Of a stretch of 64,000 nt of DNA, positions 37,251 to 49,060 are shown one piece after another (positions within the stretch are counted from its first letter, which is position 1; the number at the start of each line of letters is the position of its first letter). The notes under the pieces are model-generated. The model was not told the origin of the DNA. It saw only the letters and a program-made list of their open reading frames with translations, and did not search any database. This DNA is from Tomocerus qinae (lineage: Eukaryota > Arthropoda > Collembola > Entomobryomorpha > Tomoceridae). Location: positions 17,950,513 through 18,014,512 of the forward strand of contig CM034547.1 of the NCBI GenBank assembly GCA_020055645.1, written 5' to 3'. The position numbers and the translations under genes are program-made.

Positions 37251-40200
37251 GTCCCCAAACGTCGTTTGTATCCTATCTTCTTCCCAAGATACATTCATCC
37301 GTTTAAGTAACTATTACATCTACTGCTACACTCCGTGTATGTAGTGACTGAAAAAAAGTTTTACAACTTTAGAAACTTCATGTTGATGTCAGTGGCGTCC
37401 TGAGCATTACACTAACTAGTAAGATACAAAGAGTCTAGTGCATCAATCTAGACCACGAAGTTGGGAAAAGTAAGCCAGTGAAGAAAAAGTTGTGTGGGTA
37501 AACGTACCTATAGATAAATAGGAGTATAAGGAGCATAGTTGTCGTGTTTTGTTAACACAAACAAAGAAAACATTCAAAAATACTCAGGGAAAAGAAATCT
37601 TCGGTTGCCCCTGTGGCGTGGACGACAAAATCGTGCATGTAGTGGCATTTGCTTGAGGAAAACTCATCTCATCCGTTGTAAACTCCGGGTAAACACTTGC
37701 TTTCCGAAAACTAATCCAATATTAGTGGAGACGGGAAGGAAACGAGAAAGAGAATCACTTCATTTCCTTCAAATCTCTCTGTTCACTGCTAAGTAGCAGT
37801 TGCACTACTTTTGGAACCCGTTGACTCCTATCTATCCAGTTGAAGTTGAAGTGTGAATTGACAGACAGCTGAAACTTATCTCACGGTTCGTTGGTGCGGG
37901 TGCTTACACAGCTATACGAGAACCGCAAGAAACAACCAACCCTCATCACAGATCAGTCGAAGGAATTACTCGGTCATAGCGAGAAATTAGTTGATATAGA
38001 AGGCCTAAGAAGAACTGGAGGCTATCCATCTTCACATCCCAGCTAGACGAATGGTCAAAATGTCACATTCCGGTCGGAAGAGACTTGTTCCTTCCAAAGT
38101 CAAAGTGAAAGTACGTAAGAAAATTTTAATTGCATGTACACCATTTTGCTTTTACACTTCCTGCAATTTGCAATCTAAACCACTTCCACGTCCAAACACA
38201 CTTGCATATACCTATGCATAGAATGTAACGCTTGTTAATGGTTTCTTTTGGCGTTCCGCGTACCTATACCTTATTATCCTCGGAGTTGATCAGAGGCGTC
38301 GTCATTGGAATTAGAGTTTTAGCTACAAGAGCAATATTGAACTACCTACATAAAAACACATGCCATAAGTATGTACATGGTCGTTAAGTAAACTGGCTAT
38401 GCAATGGGTAGTAGAGTGGAAGGAAACGTGGGCACTTGTCTCGATTCCTTGCAATGCACCTTAGTCAGTGTAATAATCATATATTAGAAACTGCTGATTG
38501 TACAAGTCATCAGGAAAGAAACTTGGGTTGGGTTTACTTTGGTAGAACTTGCGTTGGCAAGAGGTACCTATGTATATCTGTGCACTTTGACTCGACTCCC
38601 CTCTTCTTAGGCTTTCTGGCTCCACATAACTTGTTGTTTGAAAGAAAGGTCGTACCTTCTTGCATTGAATCTACCACTATTTCTCTATGCTCACACATTA
38701 TGATCTGCAAATACACATAGATCTTTGGACTTGGGAATCCTAGTGTATAAATAATATCTTGCATGTCTGTCTTATGCATATTCATTCGGCTAGTATCATA
38801 CCCCATATTATATTCCACGGGCTATTAGGATCATATCAGTAGTGCAATGGAGCCATGCAGACATAGGATATCAATGCAGTGAAATTTTAAACTGCATTCT
38901 GAAGCCATACACACACATGCATGTGAACATGCACAAGAAATCTGTGTTTATCTCCTACAGATATAGTATGCATTGCTAATGTGAGCATTTATTCAACTTG
39001 CGTCCCTATTTACTTAGAACAGATACTTAAATTCAACAAATACACACAAGTGTCTTGTGCATTCTTCAAAAGCAATGCAATCGACACGGAATGCCACGAT
39101 AGCGTTTAGGTTAACTTGCTTAACTCCCCCAATAATCTCTTGCGATGATCTAACAAATATATGTACTCACTGACTGAACCAAACCAGCTTCACCAGTGTG
39201 CTCTACCTCTTATCGTGTTTGTGTTTGAAAAGGATGGGACTCTCCTCTAATCTTTACTGTAACTCAAGTTTGACTTCTCTTCTGTCCCTTTCTCGACTGA
39301 TAATATGATGTGCCACTTTAATGTCTAGCTGTAGGTACTTACATTTTATTACATGCTACTGTGCATTTTTCCATTCTAAATACGTAGCTCATATTTTGAG
39401 ACCACAACTGAATACAGAGTTGTCTTTGTTCTCCCATATCTATTCATCCTTTACTTATATAGACACAATTCCATTTTTCCACGAGTACCAATAGACCTTG
39501 TTTAATTTGTATGTATGGTGTCTTGTCTTGTCTGTAGCCAACGCAGATGAGTGAGGGTTACTAAATGGAAGGTATTTCCATCCAGATCATTCCTCTACCT
39601 AATTACACCCCATCAGCCTGTCTCACTCTCTATAAGCATAGGGCCCCATTAGAATCGACTTTGACAAAATTGACCCAGAACAGGCGTGCAACTTGGATGG
39701 AACTGTCTATTCCTAACTTATATAGACATTAGGTCTTCCAACTGATTGTGACTTGCATCTGCAGCGATACCATACAGCTCGCTGTCTCCATTTATATTTC
39801 AGTTCAACTCAGCACGACGACATGACATTGCATTATTACACGACACGAAAGTCATAAAACCGAACTTGGAGATGTACATTCTCCCTATTATGATATAGCA
39901 GTACCCTGTGTACATAAAACCCATCCTCACAGTCAGGCAGGAATGAATAAACTAATATAAGAATGTCATGACATTATAACGCTCCTTGTTATGTCACATA
40001 AAGGGACACATCTAGAAACTCCACAAATTACAGTATAAACTTATGAAGGTATAGAACTGTGCTCTGCTATACTTAAATGCATAAGAGAATAAGCTGTGTG
40101 CATAGAATTCCTCATCACACACTCAATAATTGTACATGCATAGCATATCAGATATTTCTAACCGAGGCAGCAGCGTATGAAGACAGAATAATTGAGATAA

Positions 40201-41014
40201 CAATAGGCCCCTATTTGTCTATAGGTATGTTATTTGCAGTATGTAAGAAAGAATATTATTTGTGAGCATCCCTGTTAGGTTGAACATGCACCCATGAAAA
40301 TGGTGCAGAGTTCAGTAGCCAAAGAGGGAGTATGAATTGCAGTGCACTCTGTAAACTATTCCCAGCTTCCTGTTATGGCGAATATTGTAATGTGATCCAC
40401 TTGCTACCCATTTGGAAGAAAAAATGAGCTATTGTGTGCTCCTCCATCACACACACTCCTTCAAAGCACTCATCTCCTTTTTAATACTGCTTTACATACC
40501 AGCCAAGCCTGACTTGGCCAAGCAACCAATGCAAAGGACACATCCCTGGGCTCAGACTGTAAGTAGTAGCGGATTAAATGTGCAGCTGAGTGAGGTAGAA
40601 AAAATGCCTTGAGTTAGTTTTGTTGGACTGAGTTGGCTCTTTATTAAACTGTGTCTTATTCCTATCTCCATACGTGTAGCTGCACATGTATTTCTCGATG
40701 AATAGGCTTGCCTATTGCATTTGCCCTGTGTGAGTGTAAAGGTCTTATTTTTTGACTTGCCTCGGCAGAAAATCTATACATACACTTACTTCTCTGCATT
40801 GCACTCTGCTGGTGGATGTGTCTACGTGTTCTTGTTTTAGCATTAGCACTGAGTAGTCGGTTGTTGTTGTTCTGTATGACTATGTAGATGCGTATGTAAA
40901 GTATAAAAGTTTAAGAATGGGATAGAATCAAGTTGGAGAGAGGGATCTTTTTTCCTTTAAGTGCTCCTATTACCGCTCCTTGTTGTTAAGCTGTAGATTT
41001 TTCTGCTAAACTAT
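37250..41014. other. Intergenic; mixed sequence
   Basis: No gene, RNA or clear repeat family is supported over this 3.8-kb stretch. Skew is weak and changes often, and AT-rich patches near 38110-38160 are too short to call as islands. This is the least patterned large stretch in the window. Confidence 0.4.
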
Positions 41015-41023
41015 GCATGCAGT
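41015..41023. repeat. Left direct repeat, probable target-site duplication
   Basis: GCATGCAGT, identical to 41596-41604. It ends exactly 13 bases before the left arm of the fold-back element, as its partner starts exactly 13 bases after the right arm. ATGCATGC-like words are common in this DNA, so chance is not excluded. Confidence 0.6.
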
Positions 41024-41036
41024 GGTATCAGCAGAT

Positions 41037-41225
41037 AATCTCCCGTACTAGAAAATCTCCCCTATTGGAAAATCTCCCCGTTGGACAATCTCCCTATTGG
41101 AAAATCTCCCCGTTAGACAATCTCCCTATTGGAAAATCTCCCCGTTAGACAATCTCCCTATTAGAAAATCTCCCCGTTAGACCAACTAATCTCCCCGGTA
41201 TGAGAAATAAGGAGAAACGACAGAA
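41037..41225. repeat. Left arm of fold-back element
   Basis: Reads AATCTCCCG at its outer end and ends inside with GAAACGACAGAA. Its reverse complement matches 41394-41582 along the full 189 bases with scattered single-base differences. Confidence 0.92.
41051..41178. repeat. Eight 16-bp tandem units, left arm
   Basis: Units alternate between two types: GGAAAATCTCCCCGTT and AGACAATCTCCCTATT. There are exactly eight units of 16 bases, at 41051, 41067, 41083, 41099, 41115, 41131, 41147 and 41163. The shared core is AATCTCCC. It could be a repeated transposase-binding site. Confidence 0.92.
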
Positions 41226-41393
41226 TTGGATGTAAGTATTTTTGAAACAGTAGATGGACAAACAGTTTACTTCAAGTACAGGTAAACAGTGTACAGTTTT
41301 CCATTGCATTATTGGAATCTCATATAGTCTCATCATTCCCATGTCCGATCCACCTCTATGTCTCAAATTAAAGTTTTATAGTTTCGATTTTCG
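41226..41393. other. Loop of fold-back element
   Basis: 168 bases between the arms, without internal repeats and without a recognisable coding region. Confidence 0.7.
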
Positions 41394-41582
41394 TTCTGTC
41401 GTTTCTTCTTATTTCTCATACCGGGGAGATTAGTTGGTCTAACGGGGAGATTTTCTAATAGGGAGATTGTCTAACGGGGAGATTTTCCAATAGGGAGATT
41501 GTCTAACAGGGAGATTTTCCAATAGGGAGATTGTCCAACGGGGAGATTTTCCAAAAGGGGAGATTTTCTAGTTCGGGAGATT
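41394..41582. repeat. Right arm of fold-back element
   Basis: Starts with TTCTGTCGTTTC and ends with CGGGAGATT; the inverted counterpart of 41037-41225. Confidence 0.92.
41441..41568. repeat. Eight 16-bp tandem units, right arm
   Basis: Inverted equivalents of the left-arm units in the same order, including the variant second and third units that begin GG. About two substitutions distinguish the two sets, one of them in the unit at 41505 (AACAGGG instead of AACGGGG). Confidence 0.92.
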
Positions 41583-41595
41583 TTCCGACGTATTC

Positions 41596-41604
41596 GCATG
41601 CAGT
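41596..41604. repeat. Right direct repeat, probable target-site duplication
   Basis: GCATGCAGT, identical to 41015-41023 and placed 13 bases outside the right arm. Confidence 0.6.
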
Positions 41605-43600
41605 AGTCTGTGCACACGTACTCATACATCTGCATTTAAATTCCCGTCCAACGCCCCTCGATCCAATCCGGTCTACCGACAGACTCGAAAAGTTTTCTAT
41701 CCAGTCCGTCCATCACTCACTCACTACTCATTGTCAGTCACTTGCTCTTGAGTCATTCACTAACTACAACTACACAGTCACTCTAAGGATGAGGAGAGAG
41801 AGAGGAATGGCATCCAACTTGACTCTAGTACATAATCTACGCTATATAGAGTAACTTAAGTATGTACTTGCCAAAACGGAACCTTTTCTTTTGAGTATGC
41901 TCCTTACCTTCTTATTCTATGCCATATGCCAGTGCAGACTACTATATGTTGATCCTTAACTTTAAATGAGGCTGTGATCAGTAAAGTACACAATGAAAAT
42001 GATAAGAAACTATGGGAGTGTATTCTTCAGTTCAATTCCAACGGAATTCTATGGGAAGAACTCTCGTCTTGTTTAGTACACACACAAGTTATTTAAATGT
42101 GTTCTCGTACTTAGAATGCTCTTGCTAAAAACTAAGCTAAGTTTTTGTGTTCAAGTTCATAGAGTGTATTGCAGTGTGCAGATATCACATTACTTACGTA
42201 CAGAATAGCGTTCCATGACTTCACAGTCAAATACACACAATCTTTGGGAATCTTAGCATTAGAAGCGTCTAGTCTGACTCTATGTGTAAGTATCAATGCA
42301 TTACATTAGATTTTGCACTAGGTTTCCATTAAGTTTTTGCTTCCCAAAGTGTGGAACAGGAGCGGCATGCTTGGAGTTTTCATAGATACACACTCATACA
42401 TATATTACGCGTCCTGAAAATGAAAGAAATATATAGTCACCAGTAAGTACACATCTTCAGAATGATAGCCTTGTAGTGCACATCCCATAATCACATCACA
42501 GAGACAAAATGAGTCGAGTCGAGTGATGCCAGGTCTGGCTTCATTACTATTTACTTGTATATAGTTGGACTGCTGCTGTGGTATAGGATAAAGTAAAATA
42601 AGCTTTCATTAGATACATTAAGTAGAGAAGTAGAGGGATGTCATGTCATGGCAAGGCAAAAGAAATAGTTGCTGGAGCAATTGAAGTGGAGGCGAGTTGG
42701 GAGTCGCAAGAGCCTTCATACATTTATCCACGCATACCATTCCCTACCATATACATCTTTCTTTCAATGTAGCTAAACAGCAAAGTAACTGACAGGCTGA
42801 GGAAGACGAGTCGAGCTCTGATAGTTAAGTATATCGTAAATAGTACTCACTGCTCGCTAAACCGCACCACATTGCACAAGCACTGCTGACTTACGTGAAC
42901 ATACTTATTTAGCATATAGCCAACTGTATCCTTGCCCAATTCACATAACTCACATACAGCGTAGTCAACGTTCCTACATAATGAGATAGCACATTCATAC
43001 GTGACTATATCCAAATCTGTATAAATTGGATAGGTGCAACTCTCCCTTTTTGGGTAGACACACATGAAAAAGAAGGGACAAGAAACGGCCCTGTGCATAA
43101 ACTTGAGTGCAGGATCCAAAATCCAAACTTCAATTCACTCCTGTACATAGTTTCAAGCGGAGCGAAATGAAGGGAAGCCAGTAGGCTTTTTACTCTTTGC
43201 CTAATCGGAAGGTTAGATAGAGGAGAAGCACACGATTAGTAGAGGGAGGGAGCGGAGTACGGCACATACACAACATACATATGCATATCATACTTAAATT
43301 CATACCAAATAGTATTTGTACTATAATACTAGACTGGAATATTTAGCTGACTTGAGGTTGCTTGAGGTAACACTTGAGATCCCATTCCATCCTCGTCTTA
43401 CATACACTGCATCTTATTTCCACTTCAACTCAAATCAGACTCCTCTCCACTCTCCTCTTTATATTCATATTAGACATTAGTATCTTGTATTCCCTCAGAA
43501 TTTATTCATCCTGCCTCTACTGGACTCTAAACTAAATACATAATGTTCCTGTCCACATTCTAACATAATACCTTGCTTCTTAATCCACATCTAACCAGCA
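41605..43600. other. Intergenic; C-rich at both ends
   Basis: No gene is supported. C-rich at 41620-41790, including CACTCACTCACT, then mixed, then C-rich from about 43370; 43501-43560 has 17 C and 5 G. The short frames are unremarkable. Confidence 0.42.
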
Positions 43601-43980
43601 AAATAAACCCCATTGTGTACTACAATCGTGTGGTATATTTAGAGTTCCAAATCAATAATTTACAAATCTAAGTACTACTATAATACATACAAATCTCTAT
43701 AGGTTATTATAGTACTAACTTAATAGCGATTAAATGGTTAAATTGTATCTTATGCTCACACCACTCTACATACCTCTCTGCGGATTTAATTTATTCAATG
43801 TGGAGTGTAGGTCTTTATTTGTAGGAGTCGGGTGCATCCTATGTTCTTAAAATTAAAAGACATGCCGAACTTGGGGCGTTAATGAAGAAAAACGTTAGAT
43901 ATAAGTTCGTAATTCTAATTTACAACGGGTTAGATTTATTATGATAATGCAAACAGCACTGCACTTGTATCCGGTGTGAC
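43600..43980. other. AT-rich island 16
   Basis: AT-rich, gene-free stretch. The left flank is C-rich and the right flank is G-rich; 44161-44220 has 20 G and 4 C. Confidence 0.55.
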
Positions 43981-46600
43981 TGTTTTTAAGTCATCGTGTA
44001 ATTGTCTGTAGTTACATATCCAAAAATGTACAGGAGTATACCATAGTTAGTTTATGCACTGAGAATCTAGGACGAAGAAGATGAACTGGTAGATAATATT
44101 GCATCCCAATGTGATATGTTGGCACAGAGTATACGTAGTGGCATATAAACCCAAGCACTATCTGTAGTACGGGTATGTGTTGTATGGTGAGTAAAGTATG
44201 GAATTTAAAGGACGAGTCTGTGTGATGGGAGTAAAGGAGAAGAGGCCAAGCAGGGCATGGAGGAGAGTGTTGTGAGTCTCTATTTAGTAGTTGGAGTGAG
44301 AAGTTATGGTCTGGCAGTGAAGAAATGGACAGATGCAGACGCCCAGACGAGACTGCAGAGTGTTTATCATTTTATTAAGAAGGTGTGAAATTCCCACAGC
44401 CCGTACACGTATGGAAAGCGAAATGAGGGGGAAAGTGGAGAAGATACTAGGAGGACGTTACGTAAGAGAGATCTGTACACTATACGTGTACGTGTGTGGG
44501 AGAGTCTTGGGAAGACTCAGCGTCTTATAGCAGAAGGGCATTCCCTATATACATAAGAGTATGTAATTTGGGAGATACCGGGTAGTTGCCTCGATGAGAA
44601 TGGAGAAGAAGAGTGTGCAAAGGAAGCGATAGGCTTCACTGGATTTCTTTCCCAAGTTGCATTTGGCTCGAGATCCTGCTCCAGCTCTAATGTACGGGAT
44701 CGTATCGTATGTATAGCCTGGACTTGTCTCTCTGCCTTCCCTATCTCGCATCTGACTAAGACTAACTTCACTTCAACTTGACTCACTCGCTATTTGCTAT
44801 GCACCATTCCTGTTACCTACCTAGAGATTCTTATTTTAACAACTCCTGTTTGGATGTATAAAGTAGTGTCTGAATATATGCATTTGGGAAGGAAAGGGAC
44901 TCTCATTCCTACGACCCGACTGCAAAAGCATCGGCTTAATGGAATGATACAGAGATGGATGTTTGGGAAAGTTCCGTCGAGGAAAGGAAAGTACGGACGG
45001 AGAGAGCGAAGGCTCACGAAACAAACGAAAGATATGCTATAGCTCTATGTACCTAAGCATCAATTTAGTTTGCCTCTGGTAAGTACAACTACATTTTCCG
45101 TCCTCTCTCTCTCCAGACTTGCTCTATATATCTCTATAGCTACTTTTCTATTTTGTGCTTTTATTTCGGAGAGAGAAAAGTCAGGGAAGTCAAGCTTGGG
45201 TATGGTAGGAGTGAAGCCACACAGAACCCAACTGCTAAATAACCATATACACTCTTCTCTTCACTACTTTTACTAAACACTATTACTTACTGTAGAAAGA
45301 AGAGCCTACTTTTACTCCTCTCACACGTATTTACGAACCTCTCTCTCTCTCGCCTACAACTACACAGCCAAGGCTCCTCTTCTGTCCTCCTTCTATACTT
45401 GTCTTGTGTAATATCATTATTGAGAGAGTGCTTTTTCTACTGAGTTACCCTGCAGTCTCCATGTGTGCTAACCTAAGTGAAACGAAGCCATCGAAACCAG
45501 GCTTTGGCACGAAAACTCTTCCTTCTGTCTGTCTCAAGCTGGGGAACATGCACTTTGTTTACTTCCCTACTCTACCAATCTATTTCTCTAGCTATATACC
45601 TATACCACAATATACTACATTTTCTAACTTAAACTCTACTCATGACTACAACTCTACTGTACAAGCGAATAGAATAATGAAACCAAATGGTACATTAAAG
45701 ATCCTGTATCTGCTACACAGGCTAAATTATTGTAGAAATAATACATCTTGTACGAAGTATTGTGTACCATTACATTTTTTTACCTGTTTAGTGGTAATTG
45801 TGTTCATTAATCTAATTCTTACAGGTTTTAATCGTGCAGTTTATTTTTTGAATAGGGAATTGTATTAACAGAAAGAAGGCTTAGAGTTTAGAGTGTCCTA
45901 GATAGGGATATTGATGAAACAAACCCCGAGTGTTCCAATAATAACAATATTGGGTAAGATGAAATCGAAAGCTGAAGGGCAGTGGATTATATTGAAGAGT
46001 TCTGTTCACATTTCATAGTAGGTGGAATCTCCTAGCATCTGAATTGGTATTACTCACCCTAGCTGATTACTCTGGAGATGTCTATTACACAAATATGGGC
46101 ATGATTCAATATCTGTGTGCCTTTCCACTCTCAAATGCAATTGGAATAGAGTTTCTACACAGTGCTAATATGATGTTTAACCTTTCTCTATCGTATTAGT
46201 CCCTGTATTTCCCTTGGTTATATACACGCTAATGAAGAGTACATTGCATGTCTTCATGTAGTCTAGCATTCCATGACAAGTAACATAGAAAGGAAAGAAG
46301 ATTTCAGTTTAGAAAAACAAACTATAAATATAGATCACAATATATAAGTGCTGTTAGGCTATAAAAATAGATCTCAGATGTCTATTATAGCAATAGCAGT
46401 AGTTGTGTTTTCTTGGCTTCGTATGCTTAAGCTGAACCTAAATACGTAGGTCAGACAAGGCAGTTTTGGATTCACTCCTCATTCCGTATCCTATTACTTT
46501 TAATACATTTTGTGTCTATACTGATTTTTATATGTGCTTACCCCTAGTAACTCAAGTATTTGTGGTAAAGAATTTTTGTTATGCTTCGGTCATGCGTTAC
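43980..46600. other. Intergenic; G-rich to C-rich
   Basis: No gene is supported. G-rich at 44150-44320, then a C-rich arm at about 45240-45660 with a (CT)n run at 45339-45351. From about 45690 the DNA becomes moderately AT-rich. The 154-codon frame at 45404-45868 runs along the C-rich strand into this AT-rich DNA and resembles no known family. Confidence 0.42.
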
Positions 46601-46860
46601 GTCCCTTTCCGTAGGTGTATCAACCGCACCATTGTCTTCTACTAAATAAACAAAAATTAAGAATAAACTGTCATTTGAATGAAAGTAACTGTTTGTAATA
46701 ACATGAAAGGAAAAATTTCAATTACTTTTCATACGGAATAATTTGATTATCCAATTGTGACAAAGATAACTTTATGGCCAAGTATGCATATCAGATTTTA
46801 TCGCTATAAAAGGTTAAATTATAGAGCATTAAAATTGTAGTAGATGAATAAGGGTAATAG
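46600..46860. other. AT-rich island 17
   Basis: AT-rich, gene-free stretch followed on the right by G-rich DNA at 46840-46980. The left flank from about 45690 is itself moderately AT-rich, so the left border is unclear. Confidence 0.45.
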
Positions 46861-48840
46861 AGCACGTGTGTATGTAAGTACTTTCAGTGTGCGGTGTGAT
46901 TTGGTGCATTGTCAGCTGTTTAAACAATTTAGATTTTCGACTAGCTTCACTTGACTTTATTTGGGGAGAGTGTGAGGGTAGAATAGCTCAGCCGGAACAC
47001 TCATCATCCTAAATTTACAATTCACAACTGAAGGAAATAGAAAGTAAGCCCCAGAGAGGGATGATTTCCAATCCCAAAACAAAACGATCAACTCGGGCAT
47101 GCCAAACTGTATTAGAAGAGCAGAGAAGTGGATTTTCCATTGAATGAAAAACAGTCACAGAGCAGTCAGAGTTGTTTTTCTCCAGCAGTTCAATCTGCAT
47201 GCAGCTATCACCCTCTCTATCTCCCGTTGCATGCATCTCGATGATTCTCAAATTCCCCACTTATTCGTGTTCAGTCAGGCAGACTGAATAACATGCGGGG
47301 GTGTATAATGCATAGCGTGTTGCCAATAATATCGCATTACAAACTCCGAATTTTAGAACTCTGGTCAATGTGATGCCATTTTAAAATTATGTCAATGCTC
47401 GAATAATTTTATTACCCATAGGTCGATTAGGTTGTGTTGTACTTTGCATTTGATGCATATTTATATACAGTACATTGTAGGTATATAGTAATAGATGTAA
47501 TATATCTTGATTGTCAGGCACTCACAAGTATCATAGTCACTGATACATTTTATTTATGAACTCATATGAATCCATCCACGTAGTAAGGTAGACGTCCAAC
47601 TGCAATTACGATTTGAAAATGGTCCAGGTAAGGTTTATTGTAAATAAATGCGGGTAAAATGTACATATGCATATATAGATAAAGCTAGTTGGATGTGACA
47701 CAACTACTTAACTCGTACATATGCATTAATACTAAAGTAGATATAACTGGCTTGCCATTTTGGATTTTGACATCACGTAATCTACTGGTTGTATGGACTC
47801 CTTAGTGTGTTCACTCCATCATAATATTAGGTATTCGAATGAGCTGGTTGGATTTTGAGGTAGTGAGCTGAAGTGAGTGAGGCACATAAGAGAATTGAAT
47901 GCTTGTATGTGTGTAGTTGTAATTTGGAATGATGGTCTCGAGTCGAAAGCAAGGCTCGCCTTGCTATTTATCTAGTAAAAGGAAACCGAAGGAAGGCAAA
48001 GAGAGTGACTGGAAAGAATGCATGGAAACTGGGGGAGTCTTCAGAAAGAGTGAACATAGTAGTGCCTAGGATTATATATCAACTGCCTGCCTAGCCTCCT
48101 CTCCGTCTGCTGGATGTACTCGTTTTCTCTTGACTTGAGTTATAGTTCCTTTGGTTTGGCACAGAATAGATATACTAATGGCATAGAGATAGGGATGCGA
48201 ACTGTAGATGTAAGTGCCCGAGTTATATGGTGAAGAAATGTGCTGGGATATGTAATAATATACAAATGCGGAGATAGAGAAGAGGATGTTGTGTAGTGTA
48301 CCATTGTGTTGTGTGTGTTCATGCAGTCGACTCAACGTGAGCTGCTTGACGCTTTTGACACTCATCTCATCTCGTCCGTCTCTGTGCCGAGCCTTAGCAA
48401 CATTATGCACCAAATGAATAGAACTTGCCTCTTGCTTTTGTTGAGTGACTCTGAGTGAGTGAGTCGAATGAGTTGAGTTCGGCTTACGAATTGTTAGCTT
48501 CTACAATTCATACACATTTTCCTTCTGCCATCGCATTACACACAGCACTGCCACTCTAATGAATATACATGCACACACAGTTAACAATATTAGATATGTA
48601 GCCTATATTGTATCTATATAAGCTTATAACAAAGTTCATACAGAGAGTATCCGTCAAGGCTTTTCATGTAATATTATTATTTGCTTAGAATATACACAAC
48701 TCGAGTGAGCAGACAGGCAAGACAAAACAGTCAGTCATTCTCAACGCAGAACACATCCTTCCAAACTTAACTTCATCATATTTCACGACTCTGGTATATT
48801 GCTCAAGTTGTAGCTAGATAATACACATAATGTAAAGTAT
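46860..48840. other. Intergenic; two copies of the ATTGTAAAT motif
   Basis: No gene is supported. ATTTACAAT lies at 47013-47021 and ATTGTAAAT at 47637-47645 near small AT-rich patches. G-rich at 47800-48010 and C-rich at 48490-48800. Confidence 0.42.
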
Positions 48841-49060
48841 CAGTATACTTGCCATTTTTAAGTTTTTCCAAAATTTAATCCTGTACTGAAAGTTCTATTC
48901 TGAATGAAAGTATTTTGATTGCCAATTCTAAATGGAAATGTAATTGTAACAAATTAGGAATGTAATCCATAAAATCACTATGAAATAGCGTGGCTACACT
49001 GTATTTTGTATTTACGACTCAGTGGAGAGAATTATTACACGGATTATGCAATGTACCTCA
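48840..49060. other. AT-rich island 19
   Basis: AT-rich, gene-free stretch. The left flank is C-rich (48490-48800) and the right flank is G-rich (49090-49300), which contains a GAT-repeat at 49171-49190. Confidence 0.53.

Larger units (their letters stand above)
41024..41595. mobile_element. Fold-back (long inverted repeat) transposable element, non-autonomous
   Basis: Two 189-bp arms, 41037-41225 and 41394-41582, are inverted copies of each other with only a few mismatches and no net length change. They flank a 168-bp loop. The outer 128 bp of each arm consists of eight 16-bp tandem units. A 9-bp direct repeat sits symmetrically outside. This is the architecture of fold-back elements; a target duplication of about 9 bp is also common in Mutator-like elements. 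The minus-strand frame at 41145-41366 crosses the loop and one arm but shows no transposase features, so the copy must depend on an enzyme encoded elsewhere. The 13 outermost bases on each side match poorly as inverted repeats, so the exact termini are uncertain. The near-identity of the arms suggests a recent insertion or arm-to-arm homogenisation. Confidence 0.85.

Noticed and set aside
41051..41568. CRISPR-like regular repeats
   Set aside because: The 16-bp units are contiguous with no spacers, occur in inverted arms, and the window is eukaryotic.
45404..45868. 154-codon plus-strand frame whose C-terminal end resembles the end of the frame at 34368-34562
   Set aside because: The resemblance comes from a shared GTTTATTTTTT-type stretch at the start of AT-rich DNA. 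There is no similarity upstream and no protein features.
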